Origin: Helianthus annuus
Lineage: Eukaryota > Streptophyta > Magnoliopsida > Asterales > Asteraceae
NCBI RefSeq assembly: GCF_002127325.2
Contig: NC_035438.2
Coordinates: 144,718,708 to 144,782,707 of the forward strand
Direction: 5' to 3'
DNA: 64,000 nt
Below the pieces are notes generated by a model that was given only the letters and a program-made list of their open reading frames with translations, was not told where the DNA came from and made no database searches. Positions within the stretch are counted from its first letter, which is position 1. Each line of letters starts with the position of its first letter. A program made the translations under genes and the position numbers. Shown piece by piece: positions 1 through 10,253 of this stretch.

Positions 1-312
1 TTAAAACGCCCGGATACAGTCCCTGAACACGGGGCCGTGTTCACTCAACACGGGGCCGTGTCCAGCTTCTGTTCCGTCTTATTTTTGTTTTCTGGTCCCG
101 AGACTCAGTTGTGGTCTGTTGAGTGATTCTTATGGATCAATACTCCAAGAGGTTACAACTACACCTATGATGAGGATGATTATAGGGGTAATTATTTGGC
201 ACTAATTGTCGTAACACAACGCTCGTTCAATATAATACTTCATATCAACATCCAATTCATACAACCATTATGAGGAGCCCAGGTACGAGCCATCAAATTC
301 ATAACACATCCT
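1..312 (+). other. A1 element, leader / decayed gag start
   Basis: No intact ORF. The first 70 bases hold a palindrome pair (25-63). Around 150-200 the + strand can be read as a short Tyr/Asp-rich stretch (YNYTYDEDD), resembling the Tyr-rich gag sequence that follows, but it soon meets stops. I read this as the decayed start of the gag region of the Athila-type element that fills the first 10 kb. The 5' LTR lies outside the window. Confidence 0.45.
25..63. repeat. Palindrome pair A1-1
   Basis: Two copies of ACACGGGGCCGTGT separated by a short linker ending in CAA. It is the first of 15 such pairs in 1-13681, all in LTR or untranslated parts of the A1 family. Confidence 0.85.
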
Positions 313-1650
313 ATGAAGACCAAAGGTATGAACCTCCTCCCTCATACTCATATTTTGATGAACCAAGGTATGGAACCTTCATACTCATACTTTGAAGATT
401 CAACATATGAGCCACCACCTTCATACTCTTATTATGAGGAACCATGGCGTGAACAACCCACCTCATATGAGTCTATGAAGAACAAAGTTCCGAAACCTCT
501 NNNNNNNNNNNNNNNNNNNNNNNNNNNNNNNNNNNNNNNNNNNNNNNNNNNNNNNNNNNNNNNNNNNNNNNNNNNNNNNNNNNNNNNNNNNNNNNNNNNN
601 NNNNNNNNNNNNNNNNNNNNNNNNNNNNNNNNNNNNNNNNNNNNNNNNNNNNNNNNNNNNNNNNNNNNNNNNNNNNNNNNNNNNNNNNNNNNNNNNNNNN
701 NNNNNNNNNNNNNNNNNNNNNNNNNNNNNNNNNNNNNNNNNNNNNNNNNNNNNNNNNNNNNNNNNNNNNNNNNNNNNNNNNNNNNNNNNNNNNNNNNNNN
801 NNNNNNNNNNNNNNNNNNNNNNNNNNNNNNNNNNNNNNNNNNNNNNNNNNNNNNNNNNNNNNNNNNNNNNNNNNNNNNNNNNNNNNNNNNNNNNNNNNNN
901 NNNNNNNNNNNNNNNNNNNNNNNNNNNNNNNNNNNNNNNNNNNNNNNNNNNNNNNNNNNNNNNNNNNNNNNNNNNNNNNNNNNNNNNNNNNNNNNNNNNN
1001 NNNNNNNNNNNNNNNNNNNNNNNNNNNNNNNNNNNNNNNNNNNNNNNNNNNNNNNNNNNNNNNNNNNNNNNNNNNNNNNNNNNNNNNNNNNNNNNNNNNN
1101 NNNNNNNNNNNNNNNNNNNNNNNNNNNNNNNNNNNNNNNNNNNNNNNNNNNNNNNNNNNNNNNNNNNNNNNNNNNNNNNNNNNNNNNNNNNNNNNNNNNN
1201 NNNNNNNNNNNNNNNNNNNNNNNNNNNNNNNNNNNNNNNNNNNNNNNNNNNNNNNNNNNNNNNNNNNNNNNNNNNNNNNNNNNNNNNNNNNNNNNNNNNN
1301 NNNNNNNNNNNNNNNNNNNNNNNNNNNNNNNNNNNNNNNNNNNNNNNNNNNNNNNNNNNNNNNNNNNNNNNNNNNNNNNNNNNNNNNNNNNNAATGACCC
1401 CCTAATTGAAGATGAAGCTGAACGCCCGATACAACCAACGAAGAGGACCACTTTGTCGAGAAGAGATAGCCATAGAACAACTTTTAAGGTTCTTGATCTA
1501 GATGAGCCACAAAATAAGGTGTCTTATAAAGAACCACCCATTGAGCTCAAAGAACTTCCTAAAGGTTTGGAATATGCTTTCCTAGACAAAGAAGGTAGTT
1601 TACCCGTAATTATTTCATCTAAATTAAGTAATATAGAAAAGAGAAATTAG
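313..1650 (+). pseudogene. gag-pol: A1 gag-pol, part interrupted by sequence gap
   Basis: The visible left part (313-500) encodes a Tyr/Pro/Glu-rich low-complexity stretch with repeats such as PSYSYFE and PSYSYYEEPW, as in the distal gag of some plant Ty3/gypsy elements. Bases 501-1392 are N. The right part (1393-1650) encodes the linker before reverse transcriptase, with IELKELPKGLEYAFLDKEG, a hallmark just upstream of RT in Athila/Tat elements. The gap hides the zinc knuckle and protease, if present. An open frame across 892 unknown bases has no meaning, so this should not be read as one protein. The frame ends at TAG 1648-1650, and the RT frame that resumes at about 1682 is different. Confidence 0.7.
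501..1392. other. Assembly gap (N run)
   Basis: 892 consecutive N. It lies where distal gag and retropepsin of the A1 element would be, flanked by repetitive Tyr-rich codons that could confuse an assembler. Confidence 1.
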
Positions 1651-1681
1651 TTAACTTACTTAAAAAACACAAAACGCGATC

Positions 1682-4429
1682 GCTTGGAAGCTTGTAGATA
1701 TTAAAGGAATAAGCCCTTCCATGTGCACGCACAAAATTTTAATGAATGATGACTACAAGACGGTAATTCAACCACAACGAAGAGTGAACCCCAATGTTCA
1801 AGAAGTGGTTAAGAATGAAGTCATCAAACTACTCGACGCCGGACTAATCTACCCTATCTCCGATAGCCCGTGGGTAAGTCCCGTTCAAGTAGTCCCAAAG
1901 AAAGGAGGTATGACGGTAATAACTAACGAGAAAAATGAATTAATACCAACGAGAACCGTCACAGGATGGAGAGTCTGTATAGATTATAGGCGATTAAATG
2001 AAGCGACTAGGAAAGACCACTTTCCTTTGCCCTTCATTGATCAAATGTTAGAAAGATTATCCGGTCATAAATTTTATTGTTTCTTAGATGGTTTTTCAGG
2101 TTACTTTCAAATACCGATAGCACCAGAAGACCAAGAGAAAACAACTTTCACATGTCCCTACGGAACTTTTGCATATCGACGCATGCCATTTGGTCTATGT
2201 AATGCGCCTGCAACATTCCAACGTTGTATGGTCGCCATTTTCCATGATATGATCGAAAAGACAATGGAAGTCTTCATGGATGACTTTTCCATCTTTGGAG
2301 ACTCATATGACCAATGCCTCGATAATCTTGAACGAATGCTATCCCGATGTGAGGAAACTAACCTCGCCCTTAACTGGGAAAAATGCCATTTCATGGTAAC
2401 AGAGCGAATAGTACTCGGTCACAAAATCTCAAGCGAAGGAATGGAAGTTGATCGAGCAAAAATAGAGACTATTTCTCGATTACCTCCTCCATCCTCCGTG
2501 CGAGCAATCCGAAGTTTCCTAGGACATGCCGGATTTTATAGAAGGTTTATCAAAGACTTTTCAAAAATTTCAAGGCCTCTAACAAAATTACTTGAAAAAG
2601 ATGCACCCTTCATCTTTGACAAGGAATGCAATCAAGCATTTCTAACCCTCAAGGAAATGCTAGTCAATGCACCTATCATGATAGCGCCAGATTGGAAATT
2701 TCCTTTTGAAATCATGTGCGATGCAAGTGACTTCGCTGTTGGAGCAGTCTTGGGACAAAGAAAAGAAAAACATTTCCACCCAATCTATTATGCTAGTAAA
2801 ACTCTTAATGATGCGCAAGAAAATTATACAACTACAGAAAAAGAATTACTAGCGGTGGTATTTGCTTTTGATAAATTTCGTTCTTATCTTGTTCTTTCTA
2901 AAACAATAGTCTATACAGACCATGCAGCCATCAGGTACCTCTTCAAGAAGCAAGACGCAAAACCCCGTTTGATAAGATGGATTCTACTCCTCCAAGAATT
3001 CGACATTGAAATCAAGGACAAAAGAGGAGCAGAAAACACTGCTGCAGATCATCTCTCACGCTTAGAAGACCCAGCTTTGGAGACAACCAGGGACGAGCAA
3101 ATCAACGAAAAATTTCCCACGGAATCCTTGGAAATGATAGAGAATAGACAAGAACCATGGTATGCCGACTACGCTAATTTCTTAGCTAGCGGTGTAGTCA
3201 CCAAAGGATGGCCACATCATCAAAGAAAGAAATTCTTTGCTGATGTAAAGCATTACTTTTGGGAAGACCCCTATCTTTTCAAAATGTGTGCTGACCAGCT
3301 CATCCGAAGGTGTGTCTATGGTAATGAAGCACGACGAATTCTCCATCATTGTCATGAAGGTCCATACGGAGGACATCATGGTGCCGCAAGTACCGCACGA
3401 AAGGTATTTGATTCAGGATTTTACTGGCCGACCATTTACAAGGATGCACAAAACCTTGTAAGGACATGTGATGCATGCCAAAGATCAGGTAATATTTCTT
3501 CCAAAAACGAAATGCCTCAAAATGGCATTCTCGTCTGTGAAATCTTTGATGTGTGGGGACTCGATTTCATGGGACCTTTCCCACCTTCAAAGGGAAACAA
3601 ATATATACTTGTGGCAGTAGATTACTTGTCTAAATGGGCAGAGGCCGAGGCTCTTCCAACAAATGATGGAGAGTGGTGGTAAAATTTCTGAAAAAGCTGT
3701 TCTCTCGTTTCGGGACACCAAAGGCTTTGATAAGTGATAGAGGTACCCATTTTTGCAATCATCAACTCGAAAAAATATTAACAAGGTATGGGGTCTATCA
3801 CCGGGTCTCAACAGCATATCATCCTCAAACAAATGGGCAAGCCGAAGTGACTAATCGAGGTTTAAAACGAATACTTGAAAAAACCGTAGGAATAAATAAA
3901 AAAGAATGGGCCGATAAATTAGACGACGCTTTATGGGCTTTTCGAACTGCTTATAAAACCACTATAGGCACAACCCCATATAAACTCGTCTATGGAAAAA
4001 GTTGTCACTTGCCAGTAGAAATAGCTCACAAAGCCTACTGGGCAATAAAAAACGTAAACTTAGATTTGGAAAATGCCGGTAAAAATCGATTTTGTCAAAT
4101 AAACGAATTAGACGAACTTAGGAATTATGCATATTCTAATTCCGAAATTTATAAGGAAAGAATGAAAAATTTGCATGATAAATATATTAAATGAATTTCG
4201 GGTTGGAGACCAAGTTCTATTGTTTAATTCACGACTTCGATTATTTCCTGGTAAGTTAAAATCTAGGTGGTCAGGACCTTTTTCCGTCACCCATGTTTTC
4301 CACACGGTGCAGTAGAAATTAAAACTCGAAATGGGACACCATTTAAAGTCAATGGCCAACGGCTGAAACTCTACAGAGGATCCATTGAGGATGAGGAAGA
4401 GGAGATCTCACTTCAAACGGTTAACGAAT
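1682..4429 (+). pseudogene. pol: A1 pol: RT, RNase H, integrase (frameshifted)
   Basis: Athila-type Ty3/gypsy polyprotein that copies element RNA and integrates the cDNA. The first frame (1682-3682) contains RT with the active-site box FMDD (2273-2284), RNase H ([13 protein letters not shown] near 2717) and the start of integrase. The integrase part has the HHCC zinc finger (HCHEG..HHG, CDACQ, about 3340-3490) and the first catalytic Asp in GLDFMG. A frameshift at about 3665-3675 moves the rest to another frame (3673-4194), which holds SDRGTHF and QAEVTNR, so all three D,D,E residues are present but in different frames. A stop at 4192-4194 precedes a further shifted C-terminal segment (GPF and KVNG motifs) ending at TAA 4427-4429. 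Upstream, about 1645-1680, the linker shows further frame changes. The coding information is near complete, but a full polyprotein cannot be made from this copy. Confidence 0.93.
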
Positions 4430-4558
4430 AAACTCATACCCGACATGTTACAGGTAAGTGTACGTTTAAATAACCGGTAAATCTTCTAACCAATTTTTCG
4501 GAAAAAAAAGGGGCATGCACACGAGCACATAAAAAAAAAAATTTCAAAAACTTTGCCC

Positions 4559-4595
4559 TGCACGGGGCCGTGTCCGCTGGACACGGGGCCGTGTC
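4559..4595. repeat. Palindrome pair A1-2
   Basis: CACGGGGCCGTGTCC, linker GCTGG, then ACACGGGGCCGTGT. It lies about 15 bases before the TATA-like GATAAAACCC. Confidence 0.85.
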
Positions 4596-5111
4596 GAGGC
4601 GACTGTCGGGATAAAACCCTCTTTTCCTATCAGTTACACCATTCCACACGCCCCGTTTAGCCGAAAACTCTCTGGTTCGAGGCGATTTTCTGCAGTTTTT
4701 CTACGTCACCACCAAATCTAACAACGTCAAGGTATGATTCTATCTTCATTAGTAGTTAGATTAGTTACTTGCATGTAGTTAAAACATCAAAAATTGGGGA
4801 AAAATCTAGGGTTCTTCATGTTCATCCAGATCGAACTCAAAATTTTTGATGAAATTTGTTAGTAGTAGTTTAGATTAGTGTAGTAGAAGGTAACTAGCCA
4901 AGTATTGTTGATAGATTTGTCCGATTTCTAAATAAAACCCCAAACCCTTGTTCTTGAACCGAAAAACACGAAATTGAAAGGGTAAACGGTTTGTTTTGGA
5001 AAAAATGACACTTAGGGTTTCATTTTCGGGGGAAACCGCTATCATTGGGCTAAAAATTTTCAGGTTTTCGAAACCGGGACGAAAAATGGAATTTTTGGGT
5101 TACAGACGCCT

Positions 5112-5151
5112 GGACACGGGGCCGTGTCCGCTGAACACGGGGCCGTGTCCA
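5112..5151. repeat. Palindrome pair A1-3
   Basis: GGACACGGGGCCGTGTCC, linker GCTG, then AACACGGGGCCGTGTCC, in the leader of the downstream ORF about 70 bases before its ATG. Confidence 0.85.
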
Positions 5152-5218
5152 GCCCACTGTTTGCAGTTTCACTTTAATTTTCCTGGTTTCGTACTAACTT
5201 TTTATGTATTCTTTTCAG

Positions 5219-6361
5219 ATGTCGAAATTCACAAGGTTCGGCGCAAATGAACTGGACGCTAGGGCACGGTACGAGGTTCTACAAACAAGACCGGAAGAGT
5301 ACCCAAGGCGGGCGTGTACTGATTTGCTAACCATGGTGAACCAACTTGACCGCTTCAACAACATTGTGAGGGGTCCACTGCATGCCGCATTGACCACCCG
5401 ACTACGGTCGGTACATCAATGCACGATGGAATTCTATAGCACCTTCATTTTCAACTCGAGGCGCGAACCATTTGATCATGACGCGGTCGAATTTCGATGT
5501 GGAGGGACCACATTTAGAACATCCATGGCACAGTTTGGAGCCATCATTGGGCTGTACAGTGAAGAGGAAGCGGGGAATGAAGAGAATACAGGGGGGTTAC
5601 GAGACTTGGATGCAACCGAACGCCAAGCCGCATGTGCTCAAATAGGTGAAGGAATCTACAACCCAAGCAGCACCAAAAGCACCAAACTGAGGGACCCGTT
5701 ATACCGCTACATCCACAGGCTCCTCACGTACTCGCTGAACCAACGCCATGACAGTAGTGGCGTTGTTGGGTTGAAAGATTTGGTTGTCCTTCACTGCATC
5801 CACAACCAGAAGCCTCTAGATGTTCCTTACCTCCTACTGCGAAACATGCACTTGAACCGCCTTGCTCATGCTCCTACACCGATCTTCTTCGGAGGATGGG
5901 TGTACCGTCTTTTCAAGCACTTCACGAATATCCCAAGGTCCTTCGAAAGGAGTCCATGGTCGGGCCGGGTCGATTATCACATTTGCCGAGCCATGAACTT
6001 GCTTTATGAAGCGGAGGACGGGACGGTGAGCTTTCAAAGGACGCAAGGCTATGCATGGAACCCGCAGGAGGCTCTAGTTCTTCATGCACCACATCCCCAT
6101 TTTCAGTATCCACCCCAAGGCGATGCGGGCCAATCCTCCTCTCAAGGAGGTGGTTTTCCTAACTTTCAAAGTTTACATGATCTTTTGCAGGAAAACCTCA
6201 TGTGCTCAAGGAACACCTACAACCTCGCCAACAACACACACCACCGGGTTGGAGCTATCGAACGCAACATTAACGATATACAAGATGATATCGGTAGCAT
6301 CCGGGAGTACATGGCGAGGCAAGGGGGTGGAGGTGATGGTAGTGATGAAGACATGGAGTAG
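5219..6361 (+). CDS. A1 downstream ORF in the env position (380 aa, Athila ORF-1-like)
   Basis: Intact ORF in the place where Athila-type elements carry an env-like gene. I start it at ATG 5219 because TTTTCAG immediately precedes it; an in-frame ATG at 5204 lies inside that pyrimidine tract. No signal peptide or membrane-spanning segment is visible, so 'env' describes position, not function. The core contains FRCGGTTFRTSMAQFGAIIG (about residues 95-115), then TKLRDPLYRYIHRLL, both recognisable in diverged form in the A2 ORF at 35310 (FRLGGRW, SRLRDPSHRVMHHIF). The C-terminal third is Gln/Gly/Ser-rich, then a probable short coiled coil (VGAIERNINDIQDDIGSIRE), then an acidic end (DGSDEDME). 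It resembles the ATHILA ORF-1 family. Function is unknown. It is open while the pol of the same copy is broken. Confidence 0.8.
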   Translation: MSKFTRFGANELDARARYEVLQTRPEEYPRRACTDLLTMVNQLDRFNNIVRGPLHAALTTRLRSVHQCTMEFYSTFIFNSRREPFDHDAVEFRCGGTTFRTSMAQFGAIIGLYSEEEAGNEENTGGLRDLDATERQAACAQIGEGIYNPSSTKSTKLRDPLYRYIHRLLTYSLNQRHDSSGVVGLKDLVVLHCIHNQKPLDVPYLLLRNMHLNRLAHAPTPIFFGGWVYRLFKHFTNIPRSFERSPWSGRVDYHICRAMNLLYEAEDGTVSFQRTQGYAWNPQEALVLHAPHPHFQYPPQGDAGQSSSQGGGFPNFQSLHDLLQENLMCSRNTYNLANNTHHRVGAIERNINDIQDDIGSIREYMARQGGGGDGSDEDME

Positions 6362-6675
6362 GAGGCTTGGAGGAACAACGGGCTGGTTGGTGATGAGCCC
6401 ACAGGTTTAAGTGCCCTTCTTATCTATCAAACAATTCATGGCCTGCGTGCCATTTGTCGAACAATTTACTTTCCCTAACTATTTTTTTTTATTTTGTTTT
6501 TACTTTATGTTTGGATAATGTTTAACAATGGTAATTTAGGATGGTTTGTGCTTGGTTGGTTGGTATTAAGTGATTAAACAGGTGCAATGCAAGGGTTAGA
6601 GTGCTAAACATTAGCACTTGCAGCCCCAGGATGGAGAAACCGGGAGAAAAACCTATTTTTCGGGCTAACAGACTG

Positions 6676-6715
6676 TCCACACGGGGACGTGTCCAGCCGA
6701 CACGCCCCCGTGTCC
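6676..6715. repeat. Palindrome pair A1-4
   Basis: ACACGGGGACGTGTCC and GACACGCCCCCGTGTCC separated by AGCC. The second half-site has CCCC in place of GGCC. Confidence 0.75.
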
Positions 6716-6760
6716 ATCTCCCAGATCTGCTGTTTGGCTACTGACCTGCAATTTTTTGCC

Positions 6761-6800
6761 CGACACGTGGCCGTGTTCACCCGACACGCCCCCGTGTCCA
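6761..6800. repeat. Palindrome pair A1-5
   Basis: GACACGTGGCCGTGTTC and GACACGCCCCCGTGTCC separated by ACCC. Confidence 0.75.
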
Positions 6801-6816
6801 CCTTCTGTAAGTTTTC

Positions 6817-6882
6817 GTTACTGGCAGTTCACCACGGGGCCGTGTCCGCTGAACACGGGGCCGTGTCCAGACTGCCAGTAAC
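6817..6882. repeat. Palindrome pair A1-6 inside a larger inverted repeat
   Basis: The pair (6831-6869) is enclosed by perfect 12-bp arms GTTACTGGCAGT (6817-6828) and ACTGCCAGTAAC (6871-6882). The same arrangement, arms slightly degraded, recurs around 10605-10670. Confidence 0.85.
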
Positions 6883-6949
6883 ATAAATCTTTGCTTTTTA
6901 ACACACTTTTATACATTCTAATCAACCAAAAATATCAATTTTTTTTTGG

Positions 6950-6990
6950 ACACATTGAGGACAATGTGTAATTTAAGTGTGGGGGGGAGG
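6950..6990 (+). promoter_or_regulatory. Internal hairpin plus polypurine tract, A1
   Basis: Perfect stem ACACATTG/CAATGTGT with loop AGGA, then AATTT and AAGTGTGGGGGGGAGG. The module mirrors the terminal polypurine tract at 8204-8244 although its stem sequence is different. It is a candidate second (internal) plus-strand primer site. Confidence 0.65.
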
Positions 6991-8203
6991 TTAAAACCTT
7001 GAAATTTTGCAAAATCCTAAACACAAGCCTTACACAAAACTCTATTGGAACCGCTAAACACCCCAAATTTTTTTCAAAAACTTTTCATTTTTTTATTTAC
7101 TTGTCTTAGTTTAAGTTGGGAAGAACAAGTTCTAAAAAGGTTATATTTTTACAAGTTTACAACCGATAGCGTCGTGATAAAAAAGGAACCAACATAAGAA
7201 AATTATGAAACGGCATAACAAGTCTAGTTTAAAATTCGATTATATATGCTTGGTCACATTAAAAACCCATTCCCACAAAAGTGAGTTTTGAGCCTTTATT
7301 GAGCATAAAAGTACACATATTTTGATTAAATGCTCATTTTTCGTTTCTTGTGTGAATAGCCGCTCGGTCCTTACAAATCTAGAACTTGCCACGACGATAC
7401 ATTCCCGGTCCTTACCAACTTAAGCCCAAGTAAGTAAATGATGGAGGCATTAGGACTAACCATTTTTTCTTTCAAAACCATTATTTTTCGTTTTTTTTTA
7501 CCTACCCAAAATCCCCCTAGATAACCCCTTTGAGCCTAAACCTTTCATTTCATTTCATTACCCCAAAACCCTTTTTACCCACCAAAAACCCTTTTTATTT
7601 ATTTTTTAATAACAAGTTCGCTCTTTCGTAAACTCACCTTTTTATGTGACGAAAAAAAAAATGATGATGAAGTCAAGAACAAACAAAAGCTATAAAAGCT
7701 TGTTTGGAGAAATACTTCAAATAAAAAGTCACTAAAAATAAGGTACTTCACGAAAACCGACGCTTGTTACGATTTTCGCCCTTTTTACTAACCACTAACC
7801 AACCAACCACCTTTAAACCCAAGCCTTCACCCAAAAAGTCCTCTTGATATTTACAAAGGTAAAAAGTTAAAAAGGAGGAGGATTGATTGCTTGGCAAGCC
7901 TATGGAAGACATAAGTTCCGTGCCGCTCTCGAGTGATTCACTAAAATATACACCTTCGGCCGTGTGTTGAGTGATCTCCCGTGAGGTATGTGAACTTGTA
8001 TATAAATGGAATTTTAATAAGGCATGCTATGCCCAAATAAGTAATTTATCTTATGAAAAGTTCAAAATAAATCATAACGAATAGGATTGTAAATAAATAA
8101 AAATAAAGCCTATAAAAACCTTGGATTCCCGACACTCTAGGACAAGCTAAAAAAACTTCTCTTCTACCTATTCCATTTGGGAGTGTAAGCCACATTTAAA
8201 GAG

Positions 8204-8244
8204 TTTTGCTTGAGGACAAGCAAAAGTTCAAGTGTGGGGGTATT
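8204..8244 (+). promoter_or_regulatory. Terminal hairpin plus polypurine tract, A1
   Basis: Perfect 9-bp stem TTTTGCTTG/CAAGCAAAA, loop AGGA, then GTTCAAGTGTGGGGGTATT, ending at the TG of the 3' LTR. The G-rich run is the expected plus-strand primer for Athila-type elements. Confidence 0.8.
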
Positions 8245-8490
8245 TGATGTGTGTAAAATGCAACATATAAAACACATCAATTAAGGCATAAAACTAACCC
8301 TTTTTAAGTACTAATGTTGGAAAAAGAGTGTTTTTGTTTTCCTTTTGTATTTTCAGGATGAAATGAGCTCAAAATCACAAAAGAAGCAAAAAGACCACCA
8401 ATTCTACCATAAATACAAGAAAAGGAACAAAAGTAGACTGCCCGGACCCTCAACGGCACCTCCCAAAGCAAAAAGGAAGAAACAGAGTCT

Positions 8491-8529
8491 GAACACGCCC
8501 CGTGTCCAGCGAACACGGGGGCGTGCCCA
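8491..8529. repeat. Palindrome pair A1-7
   Basis: GAACACGCCCCGTGTCC, AGC, GAACACGGGGGCGTGCCC. First of three pairs in the LTR promoter region. Confidence 0.8.
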
Positions 8530-8572
8530 GGAAGCAGCAGAAAAGACAAACCAGTAGAAGCTTCCATTGCCC

Positions 8573-8609
8573 ACCACGGGGCCGTGTCCAGCGAGCACGG
8601 GGGCATGGT
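8573..8609. repeat. Palindrome pair A1-8
   Basis: ACCACGGGGCCGTGTCC, AGCG, AGCACGGGGGCATGG. The second half is degraded. Confidence 0.75.
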
Positions 8610-8625
8610 GAAAGTACAGTAGGCG

Positions 8626-8656
8626 CATTAATTGTAATTCGCAATTACAATTAATG
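8626..8656. repeat. 31-bp cruciform in A1 LTR
   Basis: Perfect 14-bp arms CATTAATTGTAATT and AATTACAATTAATG around the 3-nt centre CGC. In the second LTR (12371-12401) the arms are identical but the centre is GCG, its reverse complement. Confidence 0.95.
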
Positions 8657-8675
8657 AGGAGAGAGAGTGTCAGGC

Positions 8676-8739
8676 GGGCACGGGGCCGTGTCCAGCGGAC
8701 ACGGGGCCGTGTCCAGCCTTCTGTTCAGCCTATAAATAG
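8676..8739 (+). promoter_or_regulatory. A1 LTR promoter: palindrome pair A1-9 and TATA box
   Basis: GGGCACGGGGCCGTGTCC, AGC, GGACACGGGGCCGTGTCC (8676-8717), then TATAAATA (8731-8738) only 13 bases later. This is the clearest core promoter of the A1 LTR. Confidence 0.75.
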
Positions 8740-9329
8740 AGGAGCTTGGCTTTATTCTCTCTCATCCCTTGGCACACCACCTCTCTCACACTTCATCCAC
8801 CACCCACCACCACCATAATACCATCATCCACCACCATCATCCATTGTCCATCATAGAGTGTGTGAGTCATCTCGGGATCCAAGATTGATCGTAAGAGTTC
8901 TTGACAATCAAGGCCATGTTTGCCTAAGTCTCTTACATCACTTGGTGAAGACAAGTGTTTAGTATAATACTTTTTATTTTTAATCTTTTGCACTTTTTAT
9001 TTGGTTTTATATTAATGACTTTAATAACTAGTTACTTATGTTGAAGGTGATCTTTCCTTATCGTTTGTCCGTGGTGTCTTGGCGTTATTTTACTGTCTAT
9101 ATAAAATAAAAGATTTTCACCATTCATATCTCCACGGTCTATATGGAGGTATGTTGGCTACCTGGTCGGGGGTTAAGGGAACGGTTTGGTAAGGGTCTTG
9201 CCCTTGTTCAGCGTTTAGAGGTCCTGCTTGGGACCTGGGTCAAATTTAGTAGGATCTCCTTCAATGCCCATAGGTATTGGATGGCGGGGATCCAAACTCT
9301 TTGACCCCCTCATAAGTTAACTACTATTA

Positions 9330-9545
9330 ATACTATAACCCGGTTATTTAGGACTGTATCCCTGCTGACTCAGACTACTTAGCCGAGGGTAACGTCACCG
9401 CCAGAAGCGGGGCCTACCACAATTTGCATTAATAACTTAATTCATTATCTTTCAATAATCCGACCCTTTAGGATTGTATCCTTGCTGACTCAAACTACTG
9501 GGTTGAGGGTAACGTCACCTTCAAAAGAGGGGCCTACTACAATAA
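9330..9545 (+). repeat. Two-unit tandem repeat in A1 LTR downstream region
   Basis: Two units of about 120 bp, each carrying (A/T)TTAGGA(C/T)TGTATCC, TGCTGACTCA and GAGGGTAACGTCACC, then GGGGCCTAC. The same doublet occurs at 13080-13290 in the second LTR, so it is part of the LTR rather than a local duplication. Confidence 0.75.
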
Positions 9546-9936
9546 CTAAGATAATCTCTTAAACAAGTGCAAAAGTGCGAAAATAATCAAAGGTTATACT
9601 AATACACGTGTCGGATCCAAGTGATTCATCTTGTCTATCTGTTTTTATTTTATTTTTATTTTCAGCATTTAGTTAGTTTTTATTTTTCTTAGTTTAAAAC
9701 ATTTTTCTAACTTTTTGATTTGATTAGACGTTGAGGATAAACCGGTATTAAAAGCTCTTGTGTCCTTGGACGACCTCGGTATCTTACCAACACTATACTA
9801 CGTCCACGATGGGTGCACTTGCCCATATGTGTGTTTAGTGTTAGTGAGTATCGTGTTTTATAAATTTAAAACTTGGCTAAAAGTGTAAAAAGGGCTTAAA
9901 TATACATCAAAATTATATACACACCAACACGCATCA

Positions 9937-10253
9937 GTGTCATCGAAAATATCCTAGTAAAGGTAAACAAATTTGTCTACCCGGCTGACTTTGTCATACT
10001 CGATATGGAAGAAGACACCAAAGTCCCCCTCATACTAGGGAGACCATTTCTCGCTACCGCACAAGCAGTGGTAGACATGAATGACGGAACGCTCACCTTA
10101 AGGTACAGGGATGATGAAGTAAAGTTCGGGGTTGGGAAGAGAATAGAGGACGATGACCCGGTCAACTACATGAAAGTTATTGATTCGAGTTTGGATGCTG
10201 CTCTCCGACGGTGCAACATGGGATGCCAAACATCCCACTCAGAAAATATATAA
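9937..10253 (+). pseudogene. Retropepsin C-terminal fragment
   Basis: Open from 9939 with no start codon, to TAA 10251-10253. It encodes the distal part of an Athila-type aspartic protease, with FVILDMEED and ILGRPFLATA; the catalytic DTG part is missing. It begins immediately after the CATCA end of the LTR at 9936. Either the A1 element inserted into the protease gene of an older relative whose left half lies outside the window, or this is a recombination product. Downstream it joins non-coding 3' UTR-like sequence with no RT, integrase or env-position ORF, so the second element is internally deleted. The residue pattern is well preserved, suggesting the deletion derivative is not very old. 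Confidence 0.85.

Larger units (their letters stand above)
4430..5218 (+). promoter_or_regulatory. A1 pol to downstream-ORF spacer: dyads, TATA-like box, splice-like leader
   Basis: Non-coding. A palindrome pair (4559-4595) is followed by a TATA-like GATAAAACCC at about 4609, then a leader in which a second pair (5112-5151) sits just before a pyrimidine-rich tract ending TTCTTTTCAG at 5218. That tract directly abuts the ATG of the next ORF. This looks like an internal promoter and/or a 3' splice acceptor for a subgenomic mRNA. Spliced mRNAs for the post-pol ORF are known from some plant env-class elements; here it is inference. Confidence 0.5.
6362..8244 (+). other. A1 3' UTR
   Basis: No coding potential beyond chance. 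It holds three palindrome pairs (6676-6715, 6761-6800, 6831-6869), an internal hairpin-polypurine module (6950-6990), a long AT-rich stretch with runs of CCCTTTTT/CCCAAA, and the terminal hairpin-polypurine module next to the 3' LTR. The distal three quarters recur at 10600-11988. Confidence 0.75.
8245..9936 (+). mobile_element. A1 3' LTR (1692 bp)
   Basis: Starts TGATG after the polypurine tract and ends CATCA. It is homologous along its whole length to 11989-13681. It contains three palindrome pairs, a 31-bp cruciform (8626-8656), a TATA box (TATAAATA, 8731), a CCA/CAT-rich microsatellite (about 8790-8850), a two-unit tandem repeat of about 120 bp (9330-9545) and a conserved segment near its end (9755-9845). 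Short ORFs in it on both strands are chance. Confidence 0.9.

Noticed and set aside
313..1650. 445-aa ORF spanning the gap, plus minus-strand ORFs 432-1451 and 473-1480
   Set aside because: 892 of the bases are N; continuity of frame is meaningless. Only the two ends were used as evidence.
8304..8644. Overlapping ORFs of 65-100 aa in the A1 LTR
   Set aside because: Same sequence is non-coding LTR in the second copy with disrupted frames; they read through palindrome pairs.
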